From: Tamlana carrageenivorans
GTDB taxonomy: Bacteria; Bacteroidota; Bacteroidia; Flavobacteriales; Flavobacteriaceae
Length of the DNA stretch: 64,000 bases
Assembly (NCBI RefSeq): GCF_002893765.1
Contig: NZ_CP025938.1
Coordinates: forward strand, 2,933,501-2,997,500
Direction of reading: 5' to 3'
Under the pieces are notes generated by a model. It saw only the letters and a program-made list of their open reading frames with translations, had not been told where the DNA came from and did no database searches. Below, one piece after another: positions 1 through 8,684 of this stretch. Positions within the stretch are counted from its first letter, which is position 1, and each line of letters begins with the position of its first letter. The translations under genes were made by a program, and so were the position numbers.

Positions 1-75
1 CTTTGTGTTCTTCTTGTTGTGTTTTTTGTCATTTCGATGGTATTTTAACCTTTAAATAGCAAAAAAATCAGGTAT

Positions 76-95
76 AACCATGCGATACAGGATAG
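76..95 (+). promoter_or_regulatory. Putative PUL operator, site a
   Basis: One clear copy of the recurring motif (TACAGGATAG, 86-95) preceded by a weak copy. It ends 53 bp before the ATG at 149 of the sulfatase pseudogene. An ACCATG string before it is shared with the site upstream of the GH39-like gene at 20102. Only one half is convincing, so this is among the weaker members of the set. Confidence 0.45.
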
Positions 96-148
96 ATTTA
101 AGTGTTAAGTGGGTTTTATTTACACAAAGCTAATCATAAACTAAACAA

Positions 149-1216
149 ATGGAATTAAAAATAAAACAAAAACTAACGCCAGATATCATCCCGGGGGGAG
201 AGGTGGCAAGGATTGGAATGATAGCACAAAAATTGAAATGCCAAATGCATGGGATAGACATCTTATGCCAGTTGCAGAATGGCAACATCCTCGAGGCATG
301 ATGCACGGATTAGCCAATGGAGAGATTCGGGTTACAAGAGGCGGCATGGACGTTTTTCAAATGGTAGAAGGGGGTGATTACATTTATCCAGATGGAGCAA
401 TTGCCGATGAAGCTTTAAAGCAATTGCGTGAACTGGCCAGCAATAAAGAAAAACCATTTTTACTTGCCGTTGGAATTATTAAACCACACTTACCCTTCGG
501 TGCGCCTAAAACTTACCATGACAGGTATGAGGGCATTAAATTGCCAGAAATAAAGAACCCTAAAATACTGGAAGGAAAAACCACATGGCATGGCTCTGGT
601 GAGTTTATGGGATACAACCGTTGGGGTAAAAACCCAAATTAAGGATGCAGCTTTTGCGGAAGAAGTACGCTTTCATTACGCCGCATGTGTTAGTTATGCA
701 GATGCACAAGTAGGTAAAGTGCTAGCAGAATTGAAAAGCACAGGAGCGGATAAGAATACAATTGTTGTGCTTTGGGGTGACCACGGTTGGCACTTGGGAG
801 AGCACGCCATTTGGGGAAAACACAGTTTGTTCGAAGAGTCGCTGCATGCACCGTTAATCATCCACTATCCTGGAATGAAGCATAAAGGCGAAAATACAGA
901 TGCCATCGTAGAGACACTCGATATCTTTCCAACTTTGTGTGATTTAACAGGGATTGAAAAGCCTAATTATATCCAAGGAGAATCGCTTAAAGATATCTTG
1001 GTTAATCCGAATACTGATGGTCATACAGCTATAGCATACACAAAAAAAGCATCAACCATTAGAACGGCAACACATAGGATGACACTTCATAAAGATGGGT
1101 ATGTAGAATTATATGACCACACCACCAAAGGAAAGGAAACCAAGAATATAGCTAAAGAACATCCAGAATTAGTTGAGGAGTTAAAGAATGCCTTAAATAC
1201 TAAATTACAGAAATAA
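149..1216 (+). pseudogene. Sulfatase (S1, iduronate-2-sulfatase-like) pseudogene
   Basis: Remnant of a secreted formylglycine sulfatase. The frame is open from about 181, starting HPGGRGGKDWND and running through KPHLPFGAPKTYHDRY, to a stop at 642. A second frame carries KDAAFAEEVRFHYAACVSYADAQVGKVL-type sequence to the stop at 1216, including WGDHGWHLGEH. The two frames join if one extra T near 639-640 is removed. The likely original ATG at 149 is out of frame with the first segment, and the region that should carry the CxPSR modification site is absent. An internal deletion between the start and the middle of the gene explains this. The intact sulfatase at 53769 (488 aa) shows what is missing, roughly the first 150 residues. 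Without the catalytic cysteine it cannot be active. The family call is firm; the deletion is inferred. Confidence 0.8.
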
Positions 1217-1487
1217 CAATGCCAAATAACACTTGGTGAAGGTAAAGGCACCAGATATGATAAATGTCAAAGTTCTTAGTGCGCTTATACCTTTTTTACT
1301 TTGAAATTACTCATATATAAAGCGACTATTTTTTTAGACAAAATAGAAAACACAAGCACGGCCTGAGCTAGGGTTTTGTTTTCAAGTATCAGCGAATAAG
1401 AGCAATTTTTAATGTGAAAGTTTAAAGTAGAAAAGGTATTAGGTGTTACTCGCAATATCTTGTGAAAAATTGTTAAAAAGGTTGCGT
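1217..1487. other. Intergenic region without recognised gene
   Basis: About 270 bp between the sulfatase pseudogene and the operator before the split rhamnosidase. I see no ORF with family resemblance, no tRNA-like fold and no clear terminator hairpin here. It may hold degraded sequence. Confidence 0.5.
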
Positions 1488-1507
1488 TACCCTATAGGGC
1501 AGGACAA
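1488..1507 (+). promoter_or_regulatory. Putative PUL operator, site b
   Basis: Tandem 10-bp units TACCCTATAG and GGCAGGACAA. The second fits the window-wide motif well and the first is degenerate. It ends 59 bp before the ATG of the rhamnosidase at 1567, the same spacing as the SusC and GH3 sites. Confidence 0.5.
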
Positions 1508-1566
1508 TAAAAAAAGCCACTATAAGTAAATTTAAAACTAATATCCTTTTTGAAGTTAAACAATAG

Positions 1567-2541
1567 ATGAAAAGTGCTTTTATAAATCAAAACAAATTAC
1601 GCTTACTTTTAGTAATAACCTTTGTTTTGATAAGTACATTAGGTCATGCTAATCGTTCTACAAACTGGGCAGACGCTCAATGGATTTGGCAAGAACAAGA
1701 TGGGCCAGCCAATACGTGGGTGGCCTTCAGAAAAACTATTGATTTAACAAACATACCAAAAAATGCCCTAGCAAAAATAGCAGTAGATACCAAATACTGG
1801 CTTTGGGTTAACGGAAAAATGGTGTTGTTTGAAGGTGGCTTGGCTAGAGGAGCAGCACCAAGCACAAACTATTATGATGAGGTTGATGTAACACCGTTTT
1901 TAAAAAAAGGAAAAAACACGATTGCTATTTTGGTTTGGTATTGGGGGAGAACACGTAAAGTTCATGACGATAGTAGTAAAGGAGGGTTGCTCTTTCATGC
2001 CAACTTAGGAAATCAGCTATTGGTTTCTAACGCCAGTTGGAAAATGAAACAGCACCCAGCTTATGATTCCAAAAGTGGAGGAGGAGGCAAAAACCCGAAC
2101 AGGGTAAATGCGTATAACGTAAAGTTTGATGCTAGAAAAGCCATGGGAGATTGGTCTGAAGGCGCTTGGTATTCTAATTCATTTGATGATGCTGAATGGG
2201 ATAAGGCCATTGAAAAAGGAATGGCCAACAGTAATCCTTGGGGTGCTTTAGTAAAAAGAGCCATTCCACAATGGAACGATAGAGGCTTGGCAGATTATAC
2301 ATCACTCAGTTTAGCGTCCAATAAGAAGATTAATCTACCGTTTAAAAATTCATCGGACTCTTTAATTGTAATTAGTGCAAAGTTGCCTTTTAACCAGCAA
2401 ATTACGCCTTACATTAAATTGAAGAGTGATGCTGGAAAAACAGTTGTTGCCGATATGGATAACCCTTTTAATATGCTAACGGGAACATATATTACTAAAG
2501 GTGGAATTCAGTCATTTGAAAGGCTGCATTCAAGGTTCTAA
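1567..2541 (+). pseudogene. Alpha-L-rhamnosidase (GH78-like), N-terminal fragment split by IS30
   Basis: N-terminal part of a secreted rhamnosidase-like enzyme. A signal peptide (about residues 1-28) is followed by a beta-sandwich region with WLWVNGKMVLFEGG and VDVTPFLKKGKNTIAI, then the start of the second sandwich. Genuine coding sequence ends in the codon at 2521; the last few residues and the TAA at 2539 come from the IS terminal repeat. The intact paralogue at 8685 aligns along the whole length and continues where this one breaks. Joining 1567-2522 to 3632-5090, which removes the IS and one GAAAG copy, restores a single frame of 804 codons plus stop; the paralogue has 787. The catalytic domain lies in the other fragment, so this piece alone should have no activity. 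Confidence 0.85.
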
Positions 2542-2550
2542 CGCAACAAA
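2526..2550 (+). repeat. IS30 terminal inverted repeat, left
   Basis: Reads GCATTCAAGGTTC then TAACGCAACAAA. It matches the reverse complement of 3601-3625 at 20 of 25 positions. It supplies the premature TAA (2539-2541) that ends the N-terminal rhamnosidase fragment. Confidence 0.8.
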
Positions 2551-2564
2551 CGTTGCTTTTTTTT
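2543..2564 (+). terminator. Terminator-like hairpin at IS end
   Basis: GCAAC, a 4-nt loop, GTTGC, then eight T on the plus strand (5-bp stem). It overlaps the inner part of the left terminal repeat, so it may be only part of the IS end. If it works it would stop transcription entering from the rhamnosidase promoter and add polarity on the genes downstream. Confidence 0.35.
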
Positions 2565-2572
2565 GTATGAGT

Positions 2573-3577
2573 CTAAGCTACAATTTTTAGTTCTTTTATC
2601 ATAACTTCATTAGGGGTTTTAAATCCAATAATTTTACGAGGTCTATTGTTTAATTTTTCTTGAATTTCGATGAATGTATTTAAGTCAATTTTGTTAAAAT
2701 CTGTTCCTTTTGGGAGGTACCTTCTGATGAGTCCGTTAGTGTTTTCATTGGTACCTCTTTCCCAAGAAGAATAGGGGTGTGCAAAGTAAATTTTCATACC
2801 TGTTTTCTTGGTAATTGTTTCGTGTCTTGCCATTTCAATTCCATTATCGTAGGTCATAGATTTTTTGAATATGGGATCTAGTTTGTTAAGTTCTTTAGAA
2901 AACATTTTAGCAATTTCCTTAGAGTTCCTGGCTTTTAGTTTGATAATTAATGTATATCTAGATTTGCGTTCTACGATAGTTCCAATAGCCGATTTTTGAT
3001 CCTTCCCAATCATTAAATCTCCTTCCCAGTGTCCGATTTCATTTCTTAGGTTAATATGCTCGGGCCTTAGGTCTATACTGACTTGGTTTAATATTTTAGA
3101 TCCTGTTCTGCGTCTTTTTTTAGAGGGTCTACGTCTTGTTTTTTTGCGTACGAGGAGTTTAATTAGTTTTTTATTTAAACTAGCTTGAGGCTTTGCATAT
3201 ATGTACCTATAAATTGATTCGTGAGAAATAGACATTATAGGATCATTTGGGAATTCTTCTTTTAGTCTTCCAGCAATTTGTTCAGGAGTCCATTGTGATA
3301 ATAAGCCCCTATAGACATAAATTCGAAGTCTAGGGTACTTAGATATTTTATCAATATTTCTTTTGTTTAGGTAATCATCTTTGGCGCACCAATGAGCTAG
3401 TTCTGCTGAGTATTTATCTCTATCTGTTTGCACCCATTTATTAACTTCTCTTGTAACCGTAGATCGAGCTCTGTTAATGGTTATAGCGATGTATGATTTA
3501 TTCTTTTTTTCAGTTAAAAGAGTCTCAATCTGTATTCTTTCTTTAAGGGTAAGTCTACCTGTTTTTTTTCGTACCAT
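2573..3577 (-). CDS. IS30-family transposase
   Basis: A 334-residue DDE transposase that would move the element by cutting and rejoining its terminal repeats. The N-terminus holds a helix-turn-helix of the IS30 type (LTLKERIQIETLL, then ARSTVTREV). The rve-type catalytic core follows: first Asp in HWEGDLMIG, second Asp in MTYDNG, Glu in ERGTNENTNGLIRRY. The length is normal for the family and I see no frameshift, so it is probably functional. It starts at an ATG just inside the right terminal repeat. It lies opposite to the rhamnosidase gene it interrupts and has no role in polysaccharide use. Confidence 0.93.
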   Translation of the reverse strand: MVRKKTGRLTLKERIQIETLLTEKKNKSYIAITINRARSTVTREVNKWVQTDRDKYSAELAHWCAKDDYLNKRNIDKISKYPRLRIYVYRGLLSQWTPEQIAGRLKEEFPNDPIMSISHESIYRYIYAKPQASLNKKLIKLLVRKKTRRRPSKKRRRTGSKILNQVSIDLRPEHINLRNEIGHWEGDLMIGKDQKSAIGTIVERKSRYTLIIKLKARNSKEIAKMFSKELNKLDPIFKKSMTYDNGIEMARHETITKKTGMKIYFAHPYSSWERGTNENTNGLIRRYLPKGTDFNKIDLNTFIEIQEKLNNRPRKIIGFKTPNEVMIKELKIVA

Positions 3578-3600
3578 AATTACAAATCTATTAATTTAGA

Positions 3601-3625
3601 TTTGTTGCGTTAAGTTCTTGAATAC
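3601..3625 (-). repeat. IS30 terminal inverted repeat, right
   Basis: Right end of the element, inverted copy of 2526-2550. The TTG at 3618, which could be taken as a start for the downstream fragment, lies inside this repeat and is therefore not a genuine start. Confidence 0.8.
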
Positions 3626-5090
3626 GGAAAGTTATTCGTGGATTAATGGTCACAACGTAGAATATACAATTCCGCCAGGTGTAGAAGTATTAGAGCTAAA
3701 ATACCGCTGGACTGGTGTAGGGGAAATGACTGGTAACTTTGAAAGTAGCGATCCTTTTTTTACACGCCTATGGTGGATGGCTCGTAATACCTTATACGTT
3801 TGCGCTAGGGATGGTTATATGGACTGTCCGGACCGTGAGCGTGGTTTGTGGGTCGGTGATGTAGCAGACCAAACAGGAGCCGTTTTTTATACATTAGATG
3901 AACCAGGTCGATTGTTGTTAAAAAAGGGAATTGATAATACCATTGCGTATCGGGCTGGCGATACCATTCAAGGTTTGGCACCGGGTTTTGGTGCGTATCG
4001 CGGTAAAAGTAGTGAGCTAACAGGTCAAAGTTTACAATATATCGATCAGGGCATTTGGCAATATTATTTCAATACAGGAGATAAAGCCACATTACAAAAT
4101 GCCTATCCAGCTGTTTTAAAATATTTGCAATTATGGGATATGAAACCCAATGGCTTACCAACACATCGCCAGGGGTATGCCAATTGGGTGGACTGGGGTA
4201 TAGATCCCGATCCTGTACCTACCAATGTGGTATTGTACTATATGGCTTTAAAAGCTGCAAAAAAAATGGCTATAGCCTTGAATGAAACCAAACATATGGC
4301 TTGGTACGGTAACCGTATAAATAGTATTGAGCAAAATTTTGAAAAAGAGTATTGGCAAGGAGGACGCTACGGGTCTAAAAATAAACCAGTCGAGGAGCGT
4401 GTAAGTGCCTTAGCTGTTCTTAGCGGTTTAGCCAAAAAGGAACACTACGATATTTTGGTTGATAGCGTCTTGCTACCAGTTCAGAAGTCAAGTCCGCATA
4501 TGGAATGGATTGCAGAAGAAGCCATAATGCTCACAGGACAATACGACAAAGGTTTGAAGCGCATGAAGCAGCGTTATAAAGAACAGGTAAATCGTAAATG
4601 GTTAACAACACTTTATGAAAAGTACCTGCCAAAATTACGTGGCACATACAACCATGCATGGAATGCTCCCAACTATGTGTTATCAAGATACATTGCAGGT
4701 ATAAAGGCTACAGATGTGGCGTGGTCAAGCTTTGAAGTGAAGCCAAATTTAGCTCATATGACTTCCGTAAAACAAATCGTGCCATCGGTAAAAGGAGATA
4801 TTACGGTTGAAGTGAAAAAAACAGAAAGCACTTATCAATTGAAATTAATGTCACCAGAAAAAACAGTAGGGACCATATATATACCGAAAGAAGAAAAAGG
4901 AGTAAAATATATTTTAATCAATGGGCAGAAAATCTGGACTAATAGAGAACTAAAAAAAACAATTAAAGGCATAACCCTGGAAGCAGAGAATTTAGAATAT
5001 ATAATATTTAAAGTCGATTCAGGAAACTGGAATATAAAAGCCTTTTCAACTAATCAAATGAAACACCAAATAAAATCTGCGGGTAAATGA
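3618..5090 (+). pseudogene. Alpha-L-rhamnosidase (GH78-like), C-terminal fragment
   Basis: Catalytic and C-terminal part of the rhamnosidase broken by the IS. Genuine sequence resumes at GAA AGT TAT (3627 onward) with SYSWINGHNVEYTIPPG, equivalent to GFSWMNGHEILYTIPKD in the intact paralogue. The (alpha/alpha)6-barrel motif MDCPDRERGLWVGDVADQ is present; it corresponds to the acidic DCPxRxERxGWxGDA motif of GH78. The C-terminus has the usual small beta-sandwich (GDITVEVKKTESTYQLKL). No signal peptide or proper start exists, so even if expressed it would stay in the cytoplasm without its N-terminal domains. Confidence 0.85.
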
Positions 5091-5136
5091 ATATTTTTCT
5101 AAGAGCTTCACTAGTATAAATGAAATGCATAAAGAA

Positions 5137-5300
5137 ATGATAAAAATAAAACTAACACATTTTTTAAAATTTATATAGTCCTACTTTTAATGGGTTCTTG
5201 TGTTAATAGTAATGAACCTGAGATACTTAGTAGTATTCTGCTTTTGCAATTACCAATTTCTATGGACGAGATAAAAGCCTGCTGCCAGCAGGTTTATTAG
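5137..5300 (+). pseudogene. Lipoprotein N-terminal remnant
   Basis: A short coding-like stretch. ATG at 5137 opens MIKIKLTHF; one frame over (phase of 5163) it continues FKIYIVLLLMGSCVNSNEP, a good lipoprotein signal with lipobox LMGSC, and stops at 5300. The two frames meet in a T6 run (5160-5165), so a 1-nt indel would join them. Only about 25 residues follow the lipobox, so the mature protein is lost and its function cannot be read. It sits between the split rhamnosidase and the GH106 gene. Confidence is limited by its size. Confidence 0.4.
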
Positions 5301-5338
5301 TTCTCATATATGAAAACAACTCAAAAAAATATTATTGA

Positions 5339-8300
5339 ATGATCTCAACTAAATTTTTAAAATTAGTTAATAAAAAACAAGTTTCTTTCGTTAGAAAAAC
5401 TTATTACTATCAAACAAAATTAGTGTTACTCTCACTTTTTGTGTCTGTATGCTCTTGTAACCTTTCAAGGAGTCAAAAAATAACCAAACAAAATTATGAT
5501 ATCATTAAATCTGGATTTATCGAACCTACAGACGATAATACAATTTGGTGCTATTGGTACTGGATTAATGATGATATCTCTAAAGTTGGTATAACCAAAG
5601 ATTTAGAGGCCATGAAAGAGGCAGGTATTGGTGGTGCATTAATAGGGAATATCAATCCAGCACACAAAGATGGAAAAGTACCTATGCTTAGTGAAGTATG
5701 GTGGTCTCACATGGTACATGCGGTAGAAGAAGGAAAACGCATTGGTGTAGATATTGGGGTGTTTAATTGCCCGGGATGGAGCCAAAGTGGAGGGCCTTGG
5801 GTAGATTATACAAAAGCTATGCGTTACCTAGCGTATAGTGAAACGAAAGTTTCAGGAGGAAAATTACTTAACATAGCGTTGCCACAACCTAAAAAAGAAT
5901 TTCAAGACACGCATACTTTTGCTTTTAAATCTTCAGCAATTGAAGAAAACAGTACACAATTTATTCCTACGAAAATAAGTGCCAATTGGGAGGATGTAAA
6001 TGTTGCTATTTTAAATGATGGTAATAAAGAAGATAATACCAGTTTTGAACCTAAAAAAGGAGAAGTTTTAGAAATAAGTTTTCAACTTTCAGAACCCATT
6101 ACAGCGCGTTCTATCACCATAATTCCAAGCAGGGCTTTTAAATGTAATATGACTTTAATGGCCGTGGTAGATGGTGAAGAAAAAATTGTAAAAGAATTTC
6201 ATTTTGACCGTTTTCGTATTACGCCAAATGTGGCATCTATTGAAACAGGTGATTTCGCAACGGTTTTGCCAGAAACTAAAGCCCGTAAATTTATTCTAAA
6301 ATGTACCAATTTTAGAGATAAGAGAGGTGGATATGGTTTTGCTGAAATTAATATCTCTGAAGCACCTGTATTAGATAAATTCATTGAGAAACAACTGGGT
6401 AAAATGAATTCTACACCTGGTATTCAATGGGATTCGTACATCTATGGACAACAAGAGGCACTGAAAGATAAAAGTTTATGTGTTAATCCTGATGAGTTGA
6501 TTGATATTAGTAATAAGCTTGATAAAAATGGAATGCTAAGCTGGGATGCACCTGTAGGTGAATGGGTCATCATGCGTATGGGAATGACGCCAACAGGTAC
6601 AAAAAATGCACCAGCCGCACCACAAGGTGTTGGTTATGAAATAGATAAAATGAACAGTGAATTGGTACAGTACCACTTTGATAAATTTGTGGGGGAACTT
6701 TTAAAGCGAATTCCAGAAGAAAGCAAGTCAGCGTTCAAATATGTGGTGGCGGATAGTTACGAACAAGGTTCTCAAAATTGGACGGATGGCTATGAAGTGA
6801 AATTTAAAGAAAAATACGGGTACGACCCTGTGCCATTTTTACCTGTGCTTTCAGGAAGAATTGTTGGTAGTGTAGAACAATCCGAACGCTTTTTGTGGGA
6901 TTTACGTCGTTCTATTGCTGATGATGTGGCTTATGAATATGTTGGTGGATTAAGAAAAGCAAGTAATAAGCACAATCTAAAAACTTGGTTAGAAAATTAT
7001 GGACACTGGGGGTTTCCAGGTGAGTTTATGATGTATGGAGGACAATCAGATTTAATTTCTGGAGAATTTTGGAATGAAGGTACATTGGGGAATATTGAAT
7101 GTAAAGCGTCCTCTTCAACAGCACATACTTATGGGAAACCAGTAACTTCGGCAGAAGCATTTACATCTTCTAGAAGGGCGTATTTAAGACATCCAGCTAT
7201 GCTGAAAAAGCGAGGAGACTGGGCATTAACAGAAGGTATAAATCATTTTGTGTTGCATTTATACATTCAACAACCAGATGATAATCGTAAACCGGGAATG
7301 AACGCTTGGTTTGGTACAGAATTCAATCGTCATAATACGTGGTTTATTCAAGCAGATAGTTATTTTGACTATTTGCGTCGTTGTCAACATCTTTTACAGC
7401 AAGGTAAATATGTTGCCGATGTGTGTTATTATATAGGAGAGGATGCACCAGTAATGACAGGTGTTCGTAATCCAGAAATTCCAAAAGGCTACTCTTATGA
7501 TTATATCAATGCAGAAGTTATTTTAAATAGATTGTCTGTAAAAGACGGACGATTTGTATTGCCAGATGGCATGTCTTATAAAGTGATGGTATTGCCACCT
7601 TTTAAAACCATGTGTCCAGAATTGTTAGCAAAAATTGAACAGTTAGTGCAACAAGGTGGAACTATTTTGGGACCAAAACCAGAAAAATCGCCAAGCTTAG
7701 AAAATTATCCAATGGCTGATACTCAAGTAAAGGAATTAGTCGATAAAATGTGGCATGGCGATTACGCTAATGGTAGAATGAATGTGAATTATGGTGAAGG
7801 TAAAATTTGGGATGGTTACGAGCTATCGGAAGTGTTTTCAGATATGAATTTAGCAAAAGATGTTGACGTTTCAGAAGATGCTCCGGTATTATGGATACAC
7901 CGAAAAACTGAAGACATGGATATTTATTTCATCTCTAACCAAAGTGATGACACACTAAAAGTATCACCTGTTTTTCGTGTGAATAAAAAGATGAAACCAC
8001 AGTTATGGGATGCTGTGAGCGGTGAAATAAGGGCTTTGCCAGATTACGAAGTTACAGACACAGGCATAAAAGTGCCATTAAAAATGCAGGCCGCTCAAAG
8101 CTGGTTTGTCGTATTTACGAATGATGATATTAAAGCTGATGTTAAACCTACGTACTCTAAAAATTTTCCTGAATATAAAAAGTTAAAAACCATTGACACA
8201 CCATACGAAGTCGATTTTGAAAATAAAGATATTGCCGCAAAAAGACCTGTAATATTTAATGAATTAATTGACTGGCGAAATTCTGATGATGAGCAAATAC

Positions 8301-8662
8301 AATATTATTCAGGAACCGCCATTTATAAAACTAATTTCAAAATGGATGAGCTTCCTGAAAATAAGGGTATTTATCTTAATTTGGGGGAAGTTTCGGTAAT
8401 GGCAAAAGTAAAATTAAACGGAAAATATGTTGGTGGCGTTTGGATGGCGCCTTATCGTCTAAATATTTCTGAAGAACTTAAGAAAGGTAAAAATGAACTC
8501 GAAATTGAAGTAGTAAATCTATGGAGAAATCAACTGATAAAAGATAAGGAACGTCCTGAAGAGGAAAAATATACTTGGATAGTAATCGATAAAATTACGT
8601 CTGAAAGCAAAACACAACCCTCAGGTTTGTTAGGTCCTGTAATCATTGAAACCACTAAGTAA
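5339..8662 (+). CDS. GH106 alpha-L-rhamnosidase lipoprotein
   Basis: A large (1107 aa) enzyme of the GH106 type, which removes terminal alpha-L-rhamnose with inversion. The N-terminus carries a hydrophobic segment and a lipobox (SVCSC, about residue 40), so it is probably membrane-anchored. The GH106 start IWCYWYWINDDISKVGI and TKDLEAMKEAGIGGALIGN is clear, followed by FNCPGWSQSGGPW. The same arrangement is seen in the partial GH106 at 62503 (WWHWISGNVSKSGI, AGWSSSGGPW). The C-terminal sandwich VKLNGKYVGGVWMAPYRL is also typical of the family. The start is the first ATG in the frame; the N-terminus is long for a lipoprotein, so a later start is possible. It is followed after 22 bp by the GH78-like gene at 8685. 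Ulvan oligosaccharides are a plausible substrate. Confidence 0.88.
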   Translation: MISTKFLKLVNKKQVSFVRKTYYYQTKLVLLSLFVSVCSCNLSRSQKITKQNYDIIKSGFIEPTDDNTIWCYWYWINDDISKVGITKDLEAMKEAGIGGALIGNINPAHKDGKVPMLSEVWWSHMVHAVEEGKRIGVDIGVFNCPGWSQSGGPWVDYTKAMRYLAYSETKVSGGKLLNIALPQPKKEFQDTHTFAFKSSAIEENSTQFIPTKISANWEDVNVAILNDGNKEDNTSFEPKKGEVLEISFQLSEPITARSITIIPSRAFKCNMTLMAVVDGEEKIVKEFHFDRFRITPNVASIETGDFATVLPETKARKFILKCTNFRDKRGGYGFAEINISEAPVLDKFIEKQLGKMNSTPGIQWDSYIYGQQEALKDKSLCVNPDELIDISNKLDKNGMLSWDAPVGEWVIMRMGMTPTGTKNAPAAPQGVGYEIDKMNSELVQYHFDKFVGELLKRIPEESKSAFKYVVADSYEQGSQNWTDGYEVKFKEKYGYDPVPFLPVLSGRIVGSVEQSERFLWDLRRSIADDVAYEYVGGLRKASNKHNLKTWLENYGHWGFPGEFMMYGGQSDLISGEFWNEGTLGNIECKASSSTAHTYGKPVTSAEAFTSSRRAYLRHPAMLKKRGDWALTEGINHFVLHLYIQQPDDNRKPGMNAWFGTEFNRHNTWFIQADSYFDYLRRCQHLLQQGKYVADVCYYIGEDAPVMTGVRNPEIPKGYSYDYINAEVILNRLSVKDGRFVLPDGMSYKVMVLPPFKTMCPELLAKIEQLVQQGGTILGPKPEKSPSLENYPMADTQVKELVDKMWHGDYANGRMNVNYGEGKIWDGYELSEVFSDMNLAKDVDVSEDAPVLWIHRKTEDMDIYFISNQSDDTLKVSPVFRVNKKMKPQLWDAVSGEIRALPDYEVTDTGIKVPLKMQAAQSWFVVFTNDDIKADVKPTYSKNFPEYKKLKTIDTPYEVDFENKDIAAKRPVIFNELIDWRNSDDEQIQYYSGTAIYKTNFKMDELPENKGIYLNLGEVSVMAKVKLNGKYVGGVWMAPYRLNISEELKKGKNELEIEVVNLWRNQLIKDKERPEEEKYTWIVIDKITSESKTQPSGLLGPVIIETTK

Positions 8663-8684
8663 TTTTATATATATAATCAGAATT

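Larger units (their letters stand above)
2523..3626 (-). mobile_element. IS30-family insertion sequence
   Basis: A complete-looking element of about 1.1 kb with one transposase gene on the minus strand, inserted in the rhamnosidase gene. Imperfect terminal inverted repeats lie at 2526-2550 and 3601-3625 (20 of 25 positions match; the inner 12 are identical, TAACGCAACAAA). GAAAG flanks both sides (2518-2522 and 3627-3631), and removing one copy restores the host frame. Five bases is longer than the 2-3 bp common for this family, and the outer two or three bases of the left end do not align, so the exact ends are uncertain by a few bases. Confidence 0.85.

Noticed and set aside
3618..3626. TTG at 3618 as a genuine start of the C-terminal rhamnosidase fragment
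   Set aside because: It lies in the IS terminal repeat, and the protein lacks its N-terminal domains and signal peptide.
5277..5297. CCTGCTGCCAGCAGG hairpin as a terminator
   Set aside because: The stem is short, no run of T follows, and it lies inside the reading frame of the lipoprotein relic.
8646..8684. Upstream non-ATG starts for the GH78-like gene (8646), and similarly for the genes at 14496, 21889, 41417 and 58135
   Set aside because: In each case a downstream ATG gives a clean signal peptide or a sensible first transmembrane segment, and most of the extensions overlap the preceding gene.
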